Below, one piece after another: positions 1 through 8,360 of a stretch of 64,000 nucleotides of DNA. Each line of letters starts with the position of its first letter. The first letter of the stretch is position 1. The DNA lies in NCBI RefSeq assembly GCF_019453995.1, contig NZ_CP075587.1, forward strand, positions 1,302,001 to 1,366,000, written 5' to 3'. The notes beneath the pieces were generated by a model. The model was not told the origin of the DNA and searched no databases. It worked only from the letters and a program-made list of their open reading frames with translations. The stretch is from Candidatus Rhabdochlamydia oedothoracis. Lineage in GTDB: Bacteria; Chlamydiota; Chlamydiia; Chlamydiales; Rhabdochlamydiaceae. Position numbers and translations under genes: made by a program.

Positions 1-345
1 TGGTTTTTTTTGCCAACTTTTGATAATATATTCAAATGGTGTCAATCCCTTTAGAGCTTTCAATCTTTTCGCAAAGTTATAGGCATTTAAAAAATTATAT
101 AAATGCTCTTTTAACTGCTGATGGGTTTGGTAGTGGTATCTTTTCACGGTAGCCTCTTTAAGGGTTCTGTTCATCCGTTCAACTTGGCCATTTGTCCATG
201 GGTGGTTTACTTTTGTTAACCGATGCTCTATCTGGTTTTCATCACATACTCGATCGAAAATGTGTGTAAAAGCATATACATCTTGTTGCCTATGGGTAAA
301 TTGGATGCCGTTATCTGTCAAAATAGTATGGATTTTATAGGGAAG
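1..345 (-). pseudogene. IS481/rve-type transposase, C-terminal fragment
   Basis: On the minus strand this stretch reads as the C-terminal half of an integrase-core (rve, DDE) transposase: it contains DNGIQFTHR, then NHPWTNGQVERMNRTLKEAT with the catalytic Glu, and the tail NAYNFAKRLKALKGLTPFEY. The N-terminal part is missing near 345, where an IS5-family element begins, and the C-terminus runs off the window. Tails of the same element recur at 5790-5870 and 29485-29561. No start codon remains, so this is a remnant. Confidence 0.8.
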
Positions 346-384
346 AATCCAGATCTTTTTATTTTTTAACTAAAGACAGATGAC

Positions 385-621
385 ATGAGCAAGCAAGGAT
401 TAAATGAAGAACAGTTTAAAATACTCGAACCTCAAATGGAAAAATGGGTAAATCGTAACCATTATGGAAGAAAATTAGCGCCATGGAGACCTGTAGTGAA
501 TACTATTTTCTGGGTGCTTCGGACAGGAGCTCCTTGGAAAGATGCACCTAGAAACAAGGAGTTTTCTCATCCCTCAACAGCACACGCATGGCTTGGAAGA
601 ATGCAATCTGCTGGATTTTAG
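385..621 (+). CDS. IS5-family transposase, orfA (N-terminal part)
   Basis: This 78-aa frame encodes the N-terminal DUF4096-like part of an IS5-family transposase, with the typical block PWRPVVNTIFWVLRTGAPWKD. It overlaps orfB (588-1208) by 34 bases in the -1 frame, the arrangement IS5 relatives use to make an OrfAB fusion by ribosomal frameshifting. I see no A-rich slippery heptamer in the overlap, so the break may instead be an inactivating frameshift. The start follows a weak purine stretch. Confidence 0.7.
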   Translation: MSKQGLNEEQFKILEPQMEKWVNRNHYGRKLAPWRPVVNTIFWVLRTGAPWKDAPRNKEFSHPSTAHAWLGRMQSAGF

Positions 622-1208
622 ATCAATTTTTAGAAGAGCTACTTAAGCTTGCCGAACAGCTGGGGTGTATTGATGCCCAGAGACTCTCTGTAGATGGTTT
701 TTTTTCCAGCGGAAGCGGAGGAGGAGAGCAAGTTGATTATGGCTACAAAGGTAAAGGCGTGACATCGCATTTACTGGTAGAAAAATCAGGAAAGCCTCTT
801 GCAATCACTTTTACATCAGCATCCGGGGATGAGAAAAAACAAGTGATCCCTCTGCTTAGGAAAGTCATTCCCTTCATTAAAAAAGCATGGAATCAGGGAA
901 AAGTACCCATACTTGAAGCAGATAAAGGTTATGACTCAGAGCAAACACGTATCGATGTTCTTTCCCATGAGGTTTTTCCTCTGATAGCTCGGAAAAGAAA
1001 CACTAAGGGATATAAGATAAAAGGCATTTGCTACCTTGAAAAGCAACGTTGGGTCATTGAGAGAACGATTTCTTGGTTAAAGACATGCTTCCGTCGTCTT
1101 ACAGTGCGCTGGGAAAGAAAGGCAATATATTGGAACGGACTATTAATGTTTGGACTACTGGGATATTGGATGAATTTCTTAAGTCGGCAAGTATCTTTAA
1201 AACAGTAA
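588..1208 (+). CDS. IS5-family transposase, orfB (catalytic part)
   Basis: This 206-aa frame carries the DDE nuclease core of an IS5-family transposase. The three acidic positions are visible in LSVDGFFSSG, LEADKGYDSEQ and VIERTISWLKTCFRR. The C-terminus is full, ending in a hydrophobic stretch typical of the family. It lies -1 relative to orfA, so one transposase would need a frameshift. The terminal inverted repeats of the element could not be fixed by eye. It probably interrupted the IS481-like gene to its left. Confidence 0.75.
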   Translation: MAWKNAICWILDQFLEELLKLAEQLGCIDAQRLSVDGFFSSGSGGGEQVDYGYKGKGVTSHLLVEKSGKPLAITFTSASGDEKKQVIPLLRKVIPFIKKAWNQGKVPILEADKGYDSEQTRIDVLSHEVFPLIARKRNTKGYKIKGICYLEKQRWVIERTISWLKTCFRRLTVRWERKAIYWNGLLMFGLLGYWMNFLSRQVSLKQ

Positions 1209-1296
1209 ATTTAATTCAAGATAGATTCATCAATAGCTACAATGAGATAAAGTTTTCCTTCTTCGGTACGCACTTCAGCAGATTAACATAAATTAA

Positions 1297-1320
1297 GCAC
1301 CCGAATACCATTCAAGTGCC
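1297..1320 (-). terminator. Hairpin downstream of the DUF1328 gene
   Basis: GCACCCGAA pairs with TTCAAGTGC across a 5-base loop (nine pairs, two of them G-U) just past the stop of the small minus-strand gene at 1329-1493. The downstream T content is modest (TTAATTTATG), so this may be a weak terminator. Confidence 0.45.
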
Positions 1321-1328
1321 TTAATTAG

Positions 1329-1493
1329 TTAATAATGATTTGCATAACCTGTAATTAAATAAATGAGAAACAATATGATAAAAATAAAGAAAAGCACTTT
1401 AGCTATATTAGTTGCAGTGCCTGAAACACCTCTAAACCCAAAAAATCCTGCTATAATTGCAATGATTAGAAATATGACGGCCCATGTTAACAT
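1329..1493 (-). CDS. Small DUF1328 (YtjA-like) membrane protein
   Basis: A 54-codon frame starting [20 protein letters not shown] and continuing [18 protein letters not shown] matches the DUF1328/YtjA family of very small two-helix membrane proteins, usually 52-58 aa. An excellent ribosome binding site (AGGAGGAGAAG) lies directly upstream of the ATG, and a hairpin follows the stop. It stands alone between an IS5 element and an IS30 fragment, so it is a native gene surviving within a block of mobile DNA. Two hydrophobic helices span about residues 4-20 and 33-49, separated by a conserved-looking glycine-rich turn. The function of the family is not established; some members respond to stress. 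The call is firm on family and open on role. Confidence 0.88.
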   Translation of the reverse strand: MLTWAVIFLIIAIIAGFFGFRGVSGTATNIAKVLFFIFIILFLIYLITGYANHY

Positions 1494-1590
1494 AAATTTC
1501 TTCTCCTCCTGAAACTTATAAAAGTAAATCTTAACTTACCTATTTTTTTGTTCTATTTCTTTTATTGTAATTTCGTCAACTATTTAAATG

Positions 1591-2114
1591 AGTCTTTTCA
1601 AGTTTGAAGTGCACAGAAGAATTAAAAAAAAGAATAGGCAGGCGATGAAAGAATCTCTATTGTGATTTTTAACAATCAAACAAAAGGAGAGACCTTGCCT
1701 AAAGGTTACCATCACCTAACCTATGACCAAAGATGTCAGATTTATATTTTACAAGCTAGAGGAGATACATCTAGCTCAATAGCAAACATTCTAAAAGTTC
1801 ATCATAGCACTATTAGTAGGGAACTTAAGAGAAATAAAGGGCAACGAGGATACCGTCATCAGCAAGCTCAAGAAAAAGCATTTCTTAGAAAAAATTCTCA
1901 GCCCAATAAAAAAATGACTCCTCAAATAGTTACCCGTATTGAAGAAAAAATCAAGTTGCAATGGAGCCCTATACAAATATCCGGATGGCTTAAAAGACAT
2001 GGTAAAGAACATGTTAGTCATGAGACCATCTATAATCATATCTGGAAAGATAAACGACAGGGAGGACAGCTTTATAGAGAGCTCCGTCATCGAGGGAAAA
2101 AATATAACAAGCAG
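1591..2114 (+). pseudogene. IS30 transposase, 5' fragment
   Basis: The left terminal repeat of the local IS30 element (AGTCTTTTCAAGTTTGAAGT) begins at 1591, followed by the GTG-start transposase frame from 1662. The protein matches intact copies through the HTH region (SSIANILKVHHSTISRELKR) to HRGKKYNKQ, then sequence identity stops at about 2114 where an IS630-type sequence takes over. The DDE catalytic half is absent, so the fragment is inactive. Confidence 0.9.
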
Positions 2115-2751
2115 ATTTTATCAGAGATTGCAAAGCATTTTGGTTTGACTTTGCAAGCGATCTTTTACGCTTTGAAAAGACTCAAGATTACAAGAAAAAA
2201 AAGATTGCGTTTTATAAGGAAAGGAACGCGGAAGCAAGAGCGGAATATCTAAAAAAGATAGAGGCAATTTCTCCTGAAAAAAGGGTCTATTTGGATCAGA
2301 GCGGAATCAGTCAATATGTGCATAGGCAATATGCGAGGAGCGCGAGGGGAAAACAAATATTTGGAGGAATTTCAGGAAAACGATTTGGTAGACGGAGTGT
2401 AATTTCGGCACTACAAGGGAAGAAATTGCTGGCACCGATGTGTTTTGAAGGAACTTGCCATACGGATCTATTTAATGTATGGCTAAAACAGGAATTGATT
2501 CCAAATTTGACTCATGGCCAAGTTTTGATTCTCGATAACGCGAGCTTTCATCAATCAAAGACAACTAGAACATTGATAGAGGAAAGTGGATACGAAATGC
2601 TCTTTCTCCCGCCTTATTCACCGGACTTAAATCCTATCGAAAAATATTGGGCCAATATGAAAACGAAAATCCGAGAACTTTTACCTACTGTAGCTAATTT
2701 ATCCGAAGCCTTAGATCAAGCTGTTTTATCAATGTCGATTTAAATAACTAT
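2115..2751 (+). pseudogene. IS630-family transposase fragment
   Basis: Two frames joined by a frameshift near 2210 form the catalytic portion of an IS630-type (DDE_3) transposase. Visible landmarks are RVYLDQSGISQYVHRQYARS, LILDNASFHQS and LPPYSPDLNPIEKYWANMKT, giving the D-D-E pattern. The N-terminal helix-turn-helix region is missing. The segment is flanked by two IS30 5' ends in opposite orientation, so the surrounding IS30 sequence is not a simple interrupted copy. It differs from the IS630 type at 27234 and 32562. Confidence 0.8.
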
Positions 2752-2953
2752 AGAATGTTTGCTATTGAGCTAGATGTATCTCCTCTAGCTTGTAAAATAT
2801 AAATCTGACATCTTTGGTCATAGGTTAGGTGATGGTAGCCTTTAGGCAAGGTCTCTCCTTGTGTTTGATTGTTAAAAATCACAATAGAGATTCTTTCATC
2901 GCCTGCTTATTCTTTTTTTTAATTCTTCTGTGCACTTCAAACTTGAAAAGACT
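2752..2953 (-). mobile_element. IS30 left-end fragment
   Basis: These bases are the reverse complement of the first ~200 bp of the IS30 element, ending with its terminal repeat at 2953. The IS110 half gene starts immediately outside, preceded by TTA (2954-2956), which is the partner of the TTA next to the IS30 end at 5187. Confidence 0.88.
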
Positions 2954-3448
2954 TTAAGTATAACATCTCTATTAAGCACCTTTGACAAAATAGTCGAGCA
3001 AGTAGAAAAACTGGATAAAGAAATGCTTAAACTAGTCAGTCAAGATAAAGAAGTAAAGCAGCTTATGACAATTCCTGGCATAGGACCTGTAACAGCATTA
3101 ACCTATAAAACAGAAATGTTTGATCCAGCCCGCTTCAAAGCTTCTAAATCAGTAGGAGCTTATCTTGGTATGACTCCCAAACAATATGCCTCTGGAGAGG
3201 TGCAAAGACAGGGAATAATTTCGAAATGTGGATCCAATGAACTTAGGTCTTTGTTAGTTGAGGCCGGAATGGTAATGCGCACACGAAGTAAGAAATGGAG
3301 TAAAGTGAAAGCTTGGGGATTAAAAATTATGCGAAAAAAAGGGATGAAGAAAGCCGCTTTAGCAGTGGGTAGAAAGTTATCCGTGATCATGCACAAGATG
3401 CTGATCGAACAAAAAGAATTTATTTATGGCGAGCCAAAAGTAGCTTAA
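2954..3448 (+). pseudogene. IS110-family transposase, C-terminal half
   Basis: The frame carries the transposase_20 domain of IS110 elements: LMTIPGIGPVTALTYKTEM, SVGAYLGMTPKQYASGE and KCGSNELRSLLVEAGMV. The N-terminal DEDD half is missing here but lies at 5188-5664 on the other strand. Joining the two halves at the TTA next to each IS30 end restores an open frame through VIILSITSLLSTFDK, so the gene was split by IS30 and then separated by an inversion. It is inactive. Confidence 0.85.
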
Positions 3449-3544
3449 AAACACATCTTTTTAGAAATAGAAAAGTACATTAAGAAAAGTAGCTAAAATT
3501 TTTGTAGGAGAAAAACCGAAGAAATAGGCAAAGACGACAAGAAG

Positions 3545-3744
3545 TTGGCTCTTAGAAGCCGTAATAGACATTGTCTTGCCCATTTCATTTCGGATAGCAT
3601 AATGGAGCGAAGAACCTCAAATAGTTTTCTTCAAAAAAAGACTCCGCAGAGAACCCTGGACTTATCTCCCGCATTAAACTTTGCTGTCCAATATGTTAAA
3701 AAACGCCTTTTATTTTGCAAGCAAAATATCGGCTCGGAGAGCTT
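3545..3744. repeat. Dispersed ~190-bp repeat with internal hairpin
   Basis: This segment is nearly identical, in inverted orientation, to 30815-30998. Its right end holds a near-perfect palindrome (TATTTTGC/GCAAAATA) inside a motif starting CGCCTTTTAT, also present at 12981-13010. The short open frame across it shows no recognisable domain and is broken in the second copy. I do not recognise the sequence; it may be the tail of a decayed gene or mobile element. Confidence 0.65.
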
Positions 3745-3803
3745 ATGAAGAATTAAGAGAATTTATATTCCCCTTGTGTGCAATTAGAGAACCTCTTGCT
3801 TAG

Positions 3804-4040
3804 TTAAATAAAAATTTCATAATTGTAGATTCCAGCAATAAGATTGAACCGTAAACCAAACCTTTTTCTTCTGTTCCTATATTTGCCACTTAAAATTTTA
3901 AATCTTTTTAGACTGCCAATCACGTTTTCATTAACAACTCGCTCAGAGGAAATCTCTTGATTCTGCTTTTTCTCTTCTTTTGTTAACGGCTTCTTCTTAC
4001 TGGATTTTTTTGGAAGTCTTGAGTTTTTTTGAATCTTTTT
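3804..4040 (-). pseudogene. IS5-like (DDE_Tnp_4) transposase C-terminal remnant
   Basis: The reading frame contains SERVVNENVIGSLKRFKILS followed by GKYRNRRKRFGLRFNLIAGI, the C-terminal block of DDE_Tnp_4-type IS5-like transposases. Only the last third survives, abutting the IS30 copy at 4048. Related remnants lie at 26840-27050, 35325-35398 and 61180-61325. Confidence 0.75.
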
Positions 4041-4047
4041 TATACCT

Positions 4048-5187
4048 AGTCTTTTCAAGTTTGAAGTGCACAGAAGAATTAAAAAAAGAATAGGCAGGCG
4101 ATGAAAGAATCTCTATTGTGATTTTTAACAATCAAACACAAGGAGAGACCTTGCCTAAAGGCTACCATCACCTAACCTATGACCAAAGATGTCAGATTTA
4201 TATTTTAAAAGCTAGAGGAGATACATCTAGCTCAATAGCAAACATTCTAAAAGTTCATCATAGCACTATTAGTAGGGAACTTAAGAGAAATAAAGGGCAA
4301 CGAGGATACCGTCATCAGCAAGCTCAAGAAAAAGCATTTCTTAGAAAAAATTCTCAGCCCAATAAAAAAATGACTCCTCAAATAGTTACCCGTATTGAAG
4401 AAAAAATCAAGTTGCAATGGAGCCCTATACAAATATCCGGATGGCTTAAAAGACATGGTAAAGAACATGTTAGTCATGAGACCATCTATAATCATATCTG
4501 GAAAGATAAACGACAGGGAGGACAGCTTTATAGAGAGCTCCGTCATCGAGGGAAAAAATATAACAAGCAGAGAAAGGGAGCTTCTGGAAGAGGGAACATG
4601 CCTGGTCGTATAGATATTAAGCAACGGCCTTGTATTGTAGAAAAAAAGACTCGTTTAGGAGACTGGGAACTAGATACAGTCATAGGGGCAGGACATAAAG
4701 GCGTAATTGTATCAATGGTAGAAAGAACTTCCAAGCTAACTAAGCTCGCCAAAGTTTCTCATAAAACTGCAGAGGAAGTAAGTCAAGCGTTAATTGAACA
4801 ACTTAAACCTATCAAAGATTTTGTACACACATTAACAGCAGACAACGGAAAAGAATTTGCCTATCACCAAATGGTTAGTTTCGAGCTAGAGACAGACTTC
4901 TACTTTGCAACGCCCTACCATTCTTGGGAAAGAGGCTTAAATGAGCATACAAACGGACTAGTTAGGCAATATTTTCCTAAAACACAAAGCTTTTTAGATA
5001 CGACTTCCAAGGATATAGAAAGGGTGGAAACTTTACTAAATAACAGACCTAGAAAGGCTCTCAACTTCGAAACTCCACTAGAAGTGTTTACGAGATTATC
5101 TACAAACATGCTATGCTCGGGTGCACAATAGATGTTTTTTCAAGTATTTATATGTTCTTTTTTGTGCACTTCAAGGTTGAAAGGGCC
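4048..5187 (+). mobile_element. Complete IS30-family element, copy A (1140 bp)
   Basis: The element runs from AGTCTTTTCAAGTTTGAAGT to the complement of GGCCCTTTCAACCTTGAAGT, imperfect terminal repeats of about 25 bp, and encloses one transposase gene. It has the same length as copies at 28306-29445 and 57752-58891. The flanking triplets do not match (CCT left, TAA right), unlike the other copies, because its right flank now belongs to an IS110 half displaced by inversion. Confidence 0.93.
4118..5131 (+). CDS. IS30-family transposase
   Basis: This 337-aa protein has the IS30 layout: an N-terminal helix-turn-helix (YDQRCQIYILKARGDTSSS, then STISRELKRNKG), a linker, and a C-terminal DDE integrase core. 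The catalytic acids appear in GDWELDTVIGAGHKG, LTADNGKEFAYH and ERGLNEHTNGLVRQYFPK. The start is GTG at 4118; the nearby ATG at 4101 runs into a stop after six codons. The protein is identical to the copy at 57808-58821 and differs by one residue from 28376-29389, which indicates recent transposition. The gene looks functional. Confidence 0.93.
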   Translation: MIFNNQTQGETLPKGYHHLTYDQRCQIYILKARGDTSSSIANILKVHHSTISRELKRNKGQRGYRHQQAQEKAFLRKNSQPNKKMTPQIVTRIEEKIKLQWSPIQISGWLKRHGKEHVSHETIYNHIWKDKRQGGQLYRELRHRGKKYNKQRKGASGRGNMPGRIDIKQRPCIVEKKTRLGDWELDTVIGAGHKGVIVSMVERTSKLTKLAKVSHKTAEEVSQALIEQLKPIKDFVHTLTADNGKEFAYHQMVSFELETDFYFATPYHSWERGLNEHTNGLVRQYFPKTQSFLDTTSKDIERVETLLNNRPRKALNFETPLEVFTRLSTNMLCSGAQ

Positions 5188-5664
5188 TAAGATAATCACT
5201 TCTTCCTGCTTTTCTATCTGTTTCATAACAGCAGAGGAAAATCTTTTTGCCCCTACAGCTCCCAATCGAATTCCATAACTTTTAAGTAAGCCTCTCACTG
5301 TATTTTTTAACTGCGTTTGCTGATTGAGGAGAGTTCTTCTCGAACCTAATAAAATGCTTTTTTCTACAGACTCTTGTGGCTTACAGTGTACTCTTGTATA
5401 TAGATCTGATCGAAGTGCTTCTGCAATCCCTCGTGCATCATTTTTATCGGTCTTATTTATTTTTAGAGCAAGAATCGGTTAATGAGACAAGGATCCACTT
5501 TCAAAACCAACTAGGATTTCTTGAAAATCCCTTTTTGAAAAATAATCTGCTAGTAAATAAGGATCTGTTTTTTCTGAACCTTCATGGACAATCTTACCTT
5601 GTTCATTTAATACACAGATAAAAGTTCTTTTCATTGATACATCTAGTCCAATATAACACTTCAT
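5188..5664 (-). pseudogene. IS110-family transposase, N-terminal half
   Basis: On the minus strand the sequence begins MKCYIGLDVSMKRTFICVLN, the DEDD RuvC-like start of IS110 transposases, continues through ILVGFESGS, and after a break carries NKTDKNDARGIAEALRSDLY, another family hallmark. It stops at the IS30 right end at 5187. A stop and a local deletion follow GSLSH. It is the displaced partner of 2954-3448. Confidence 0.85.
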
Positions 5665-5789
5665 GGGTTGCTCCTCATTTTTTTTGCTCTTTAATGAGCG
5701 GTTTTGAGATTTTAAAAAAATCTCTTTATATTGGAGAGTTTAACCTACTCCGTTTAAGGAGTAACCCCTTCTTTGTGTGCAATTATGGC

Positions 5790-5870
5790 ATGTCTATTAT
5801 CAAAAGTTAGCAAAAAAACCAAAAAGTTTTAGAATTAATCCACTCCATTACACTTTGGGACTAAACATCT
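5790..5870 (+). pseudogene. IS481-like transposase tail
   Basis: The last ~25 codons of the same rve-type transposase seen at 1-345 are present, with an internal stop in place of a Trp codon and ending in TLGLNI. It is the 3' end of a lost element and borders a truncated HTH gene. Confidence 0.6.
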
Positions 5871-6038
5871 AAGAAATGGACACAAAAACAACTCGCTCAA
5901 GAATTATCTGTAAGTCGATCGACTATTTCTCGAATAGAAAATTGCCACAAGCTGATTACTCTGCCGCTAGCTGAAAAATTAAGTCTGATTTTTCATATCG
6001 ATTCAGGGCTTTTTGTGCCTCATTTTTTCTATGATTAA
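5871..6038 (+). pseudogene. Truncated XRE-type HTH regulator
   Basis: An open stretch of 55 codons reads KKWTQKQLAQELSVSRSTIS followed by RIENCHKLITLPLAEKLSLI, a clear Cro/CI (HTH_3) DNA-binding domain. There is no start codon: the 5' side joins directly to the IS481 tail. Its stop overlaps the end of gltA by four bases on the opposite strand. It may be the C-terminal end of a small antitoxin or regulator gene. The remaining ~200 bases to its left (5665-5789) hold the IS110 leader and nothing else I recognise. Confidence 0.65.
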
Positions 6039-7195
6039 ACCCTTGATTTATATAGATACTTAGGTCTTACAATCGGCGTGCCTCTGCCATCTCTTGCCTT
6101 GGTACGCTCATAGACAATTTGCATGGCAATCCCAATAGATCTAGAAAGACCAAACAAAATGGTATAATACTCAGGGTAAGCAAATCCAGCCACTGTCAAC
6201 ATAGTTCCTGAAATAGCATCTACATTAGGATAAGGATCAGAAATCTTAGGATTTTCCAATAGTACTTTAATTCCTTCTGTACGCAAAAGCAAAGCGATTT
6301 TTACCAAAGGATGGTCTGGATAGTATTTTTGCACAAAATCGTATTGTAGGGTAGCACGTGGATCTTCTAATCGTAATACCGCGTGTCCAAATCCAAACAC
6401 CAATTTTTTTTCCAATAAACGTTTACGAATCAACTTCTCTACTTGTTTAGCAGTTGCCTTTTCTCCTAATTCAGTAAGTACGCCGCTTACAAACTCTAAA
6501 CAGTCCTGATTGGCTCTTCCATGGCGTGGTCCTTCTAAAGCACACATGGCTGCACAAATAGATCCATACATATCCTCTAATCCAGAAGCTACTGCTTTGC
6601 CTACAAAAGTGGATAGGTTTCCCCCACCATGATCGTAGTGTAAAATGTTGAATAGATTCATAACGGAAACAAGTTCTTTTTCTCTCTTATCAGGAACTTG
6701 GAGCATATAGCAAAAGTTTTCCATATAGCCTAAATCCAATCTGGGGTTAGGCGTTTTACCAAAGCCAGCGTGATGGTTAATCACAGCTGCGGCTAAATGA
6801 GGAACTTTAGCAATCATATTTAAACAATCCTCTGCATAGTTATCTGCAGATTCATGCATTCCTAATAATAATAGCGCTATACAAAAAAGTTTCATAGGAT
6901 GGCCTTGTCGAGATAAAGCCTCAATAGTGGCAATCACCTGCTGAGAACAACAACTACGTTGTTTAATCATTTCAGAAAACTTTTCTAATTCTTGTTTGTT
7001 ACCCTCTTTGCCATGATAGAGAAGATAGATGACCTGCTCTGGTTGCCATGTAGATAGTTCTGTAACAGGCCTTCCCAAATAAAATAATCCTTTTTGAGGA
7101 TCAACATGTGATGTGGTGCAATAGCCTACAGGAAATCCGCGCAGGCCCGTTTCTAAATGCTCTTTTGTAATGGTAAATAACACATCCTTAGACAT
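6035..7195 (-). CDS. gltA: Citrate synthase
   Basis: This 386-aa protein condenses acetyl-CoA with oxaloacetate to citrate, the entry step of the TCA cycle. The family's catalytic regions are visible: ILHYDHGGGNLST and EGPRHGRANQ with the two active-site His regions, the later FGFGHAVLR-EDPRA block, and PNVDAISG with the catalytic Asp. The length suits the shorter, Gram-positive/archaeal-type enzymes rather than the ~430-aa type. It starts 12 bases after the mdh stop, so the two genes very probably form one transcript supplying oxaloacetate and consuming it. The Chlamydiaceae lack this enzyme, so its presence suggests an environmental chlamydia with a fuller TCA cycle. Confidence 0.95.
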   Translation of the reverse strand: MSKDVLFTITKEHLETGLRGFPVGYCTTSHVDPQKGLFYLGRPVTELSTWQPEQVIYLLYHGKEGNKQELEKFSEMIKQRSCCSQQVIATIEALSRQGHPMKLFCIALLLLGMHESADNYAEDCLNMIAKVPHLAAAVINHHAGFGKTPNPRLDLGYMENFCYMLQVPDKREKELVSVMNLFNILHYDHGGGNLSTFVGKAVASGLEDMYGSICAAMCALEGPRHGRANQDCLEFVSGVLTELGEKATAKQVEKLIRKRLLEKKLVFGFGHAVLRLEDPRATLQYDFVQKYYPDHPLVKIALLLRTEGIKVLLENPKISDPYPNVDAISGTMLTVAGFAYPEYYTILFGLSRSIGIAMQIVYERTKARDGRGTPIVRPKYLYKSRV

Positions 7196-7207
7196 AACTT
7201 CCTTTAA

Positions 7208-8191
7208 CTAAAGTAAATGTTCAATCAGCGCTCTTTCTTCTTTTAGCTCTTTTTCACTCAGTCTAATTGCCTTTTCTAAAAAAGGATCCCAAGATAATCC
7301 AGGCATAATTTCTATTATCTCTTTTTCTGTCCTATAGCATGGGAAGGAAAAAACTAATCCTTTTTCAATTCCGTAAGGATTAGGATCGGAATAAAGAGCG
7401 GCAGAAAACCTATCCTTGCTCAATCCTACTAAAGATCTTATAGAACAAATAATCGCATGAGCAGCTGATGCAGCAGAGGATCTTCCTCTGGCTTTTATGA
7501 CTTCAGCACCTCTTTTCTGTACATAGGGAATAAATTCTTCTTCGCACCACTTGCGATCTTTAATCACCTCTAAAAGAGGTTTGTTCCCAATTTTTGCATG
7601 CAAAAAATCAGCTACCTGTGTTGCTGAGTGATTCCCCCAAATCGTCACATGAGAAACATCTGCAACTCCCACATTTGCTTTAATGGCAAGCATGGCTTGA
7701 GCTCTATTTTGGTCTAAAGCAGTCATAGCAAAAAATTGACTTTTAGGAATTCTAGGAGCATGATGCATAGCAATTAGGCAATTGGTATTACAAGGGTTGC
7801 CCACAACAAAAACAAGCACTTTAGAATCTGCTACTTCATTTAAGGCTTTTCCTTGCGTAACGAAAACTTTTCCATTTTCTGCTAATAAATCTTTTCTTTC
7901 CATGCCAGATCCACGAGGTTTAGCGCCGATTAAAAGCGCATAATCCACGTTTTCAAATACTTTTAATCGATCGGATTCTATTCTCACTTCTTGCAGCAAA
8001 GGAAAAGCACAATCCTGCAACTCCATAGCTACGCCTTCTGCTGTCTTTTGAAATTCATGTAGCTCTAATAAATGTAGAGCAATCGGTTGATCTAGCCCTA
8101 ACATCTCGCCTGCTGCGATCCGAAACAACAAGCTATAAGCAATTTGTCCCCCAGCCCCTGTTACTGCAATTCTTTTCACTTTTTTGTTCAT
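7208..8191 (-). CDS. mdh: Malate dehydrogenase
   Basis: The protein interconverts malate and oxaloacetate with NAD. The N-terminal Rossmann motif is [20 protein letters not shown], followed by [18 protein letters not shown], the [10 protein letters not shown] loop, and the catalytic-His region [16 protein letters not shown] place the start at the ATG at 8191, giving 327 aa, the usual size for chlamydial Mdh; an upstream ATG at 8245 would add 18 residues without a family counterpart. It is the first gene of a likely mdh-gltA pair and is divergently arranged to the DMT transporter at 8361, with an A+T-rich ~170-bp gap holding promoters for both. Confidence 0.94.
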   Translation of the reverse strand: MNKKVKRIAVTGAGGQIAYSLLFRIAAGEMLGLDQPIALHLLELHEFQKTAEGVAMELQDCAFPLLQEVRIESDRLKVFENVDYALLIGAKPRGSGMERKDLLAENGKVFVTQGKALNEVADSKVLVFVVGNPCNTNCLIAMHHAPRIPKSQFFAMTALDQNRAQAMLAIKANVGVADVSHVTIWGNHSATQVADFLHAKIGNKPLLEVIKDRKWCEEEFIPYVQKRGAEVIKARGRSSAASAAHAIICSIRSLVGLSKDRFSAALYSDPNPYGIEKGLVFSFPCYRTEKEIIEIMPGLSWDPFLEKAIRLSEKELKEERALIEHLL

Positions 8192-8360
8192 ATAGACATT
8201 AAAAACCTTGTTTAATGATTTTAATTTTAATACACAAAAAATCATCTCTATGCAACCTAAACAAAATTAAAAATAATTTTTACTATTATTAACCATTGGT
8301 CATTGACTAGATCTCTATTTCTTGGTACCCTCGTTTGTTCTTAAACGTAAAAATTGATTC

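Noticed and set aside
2115-2751. Composite transposon: IS630 cargo between two IS30 ends
   Set aside because: Both IS30 parts are left-end fragments without right ends, and the IS630 is itself truncated, so no mobile unit remains.
3545-3748. Open frame of 67 codons
   Set aside because: It covers a dispersed repeat; the second copy breaks the frame and there is no start signal.
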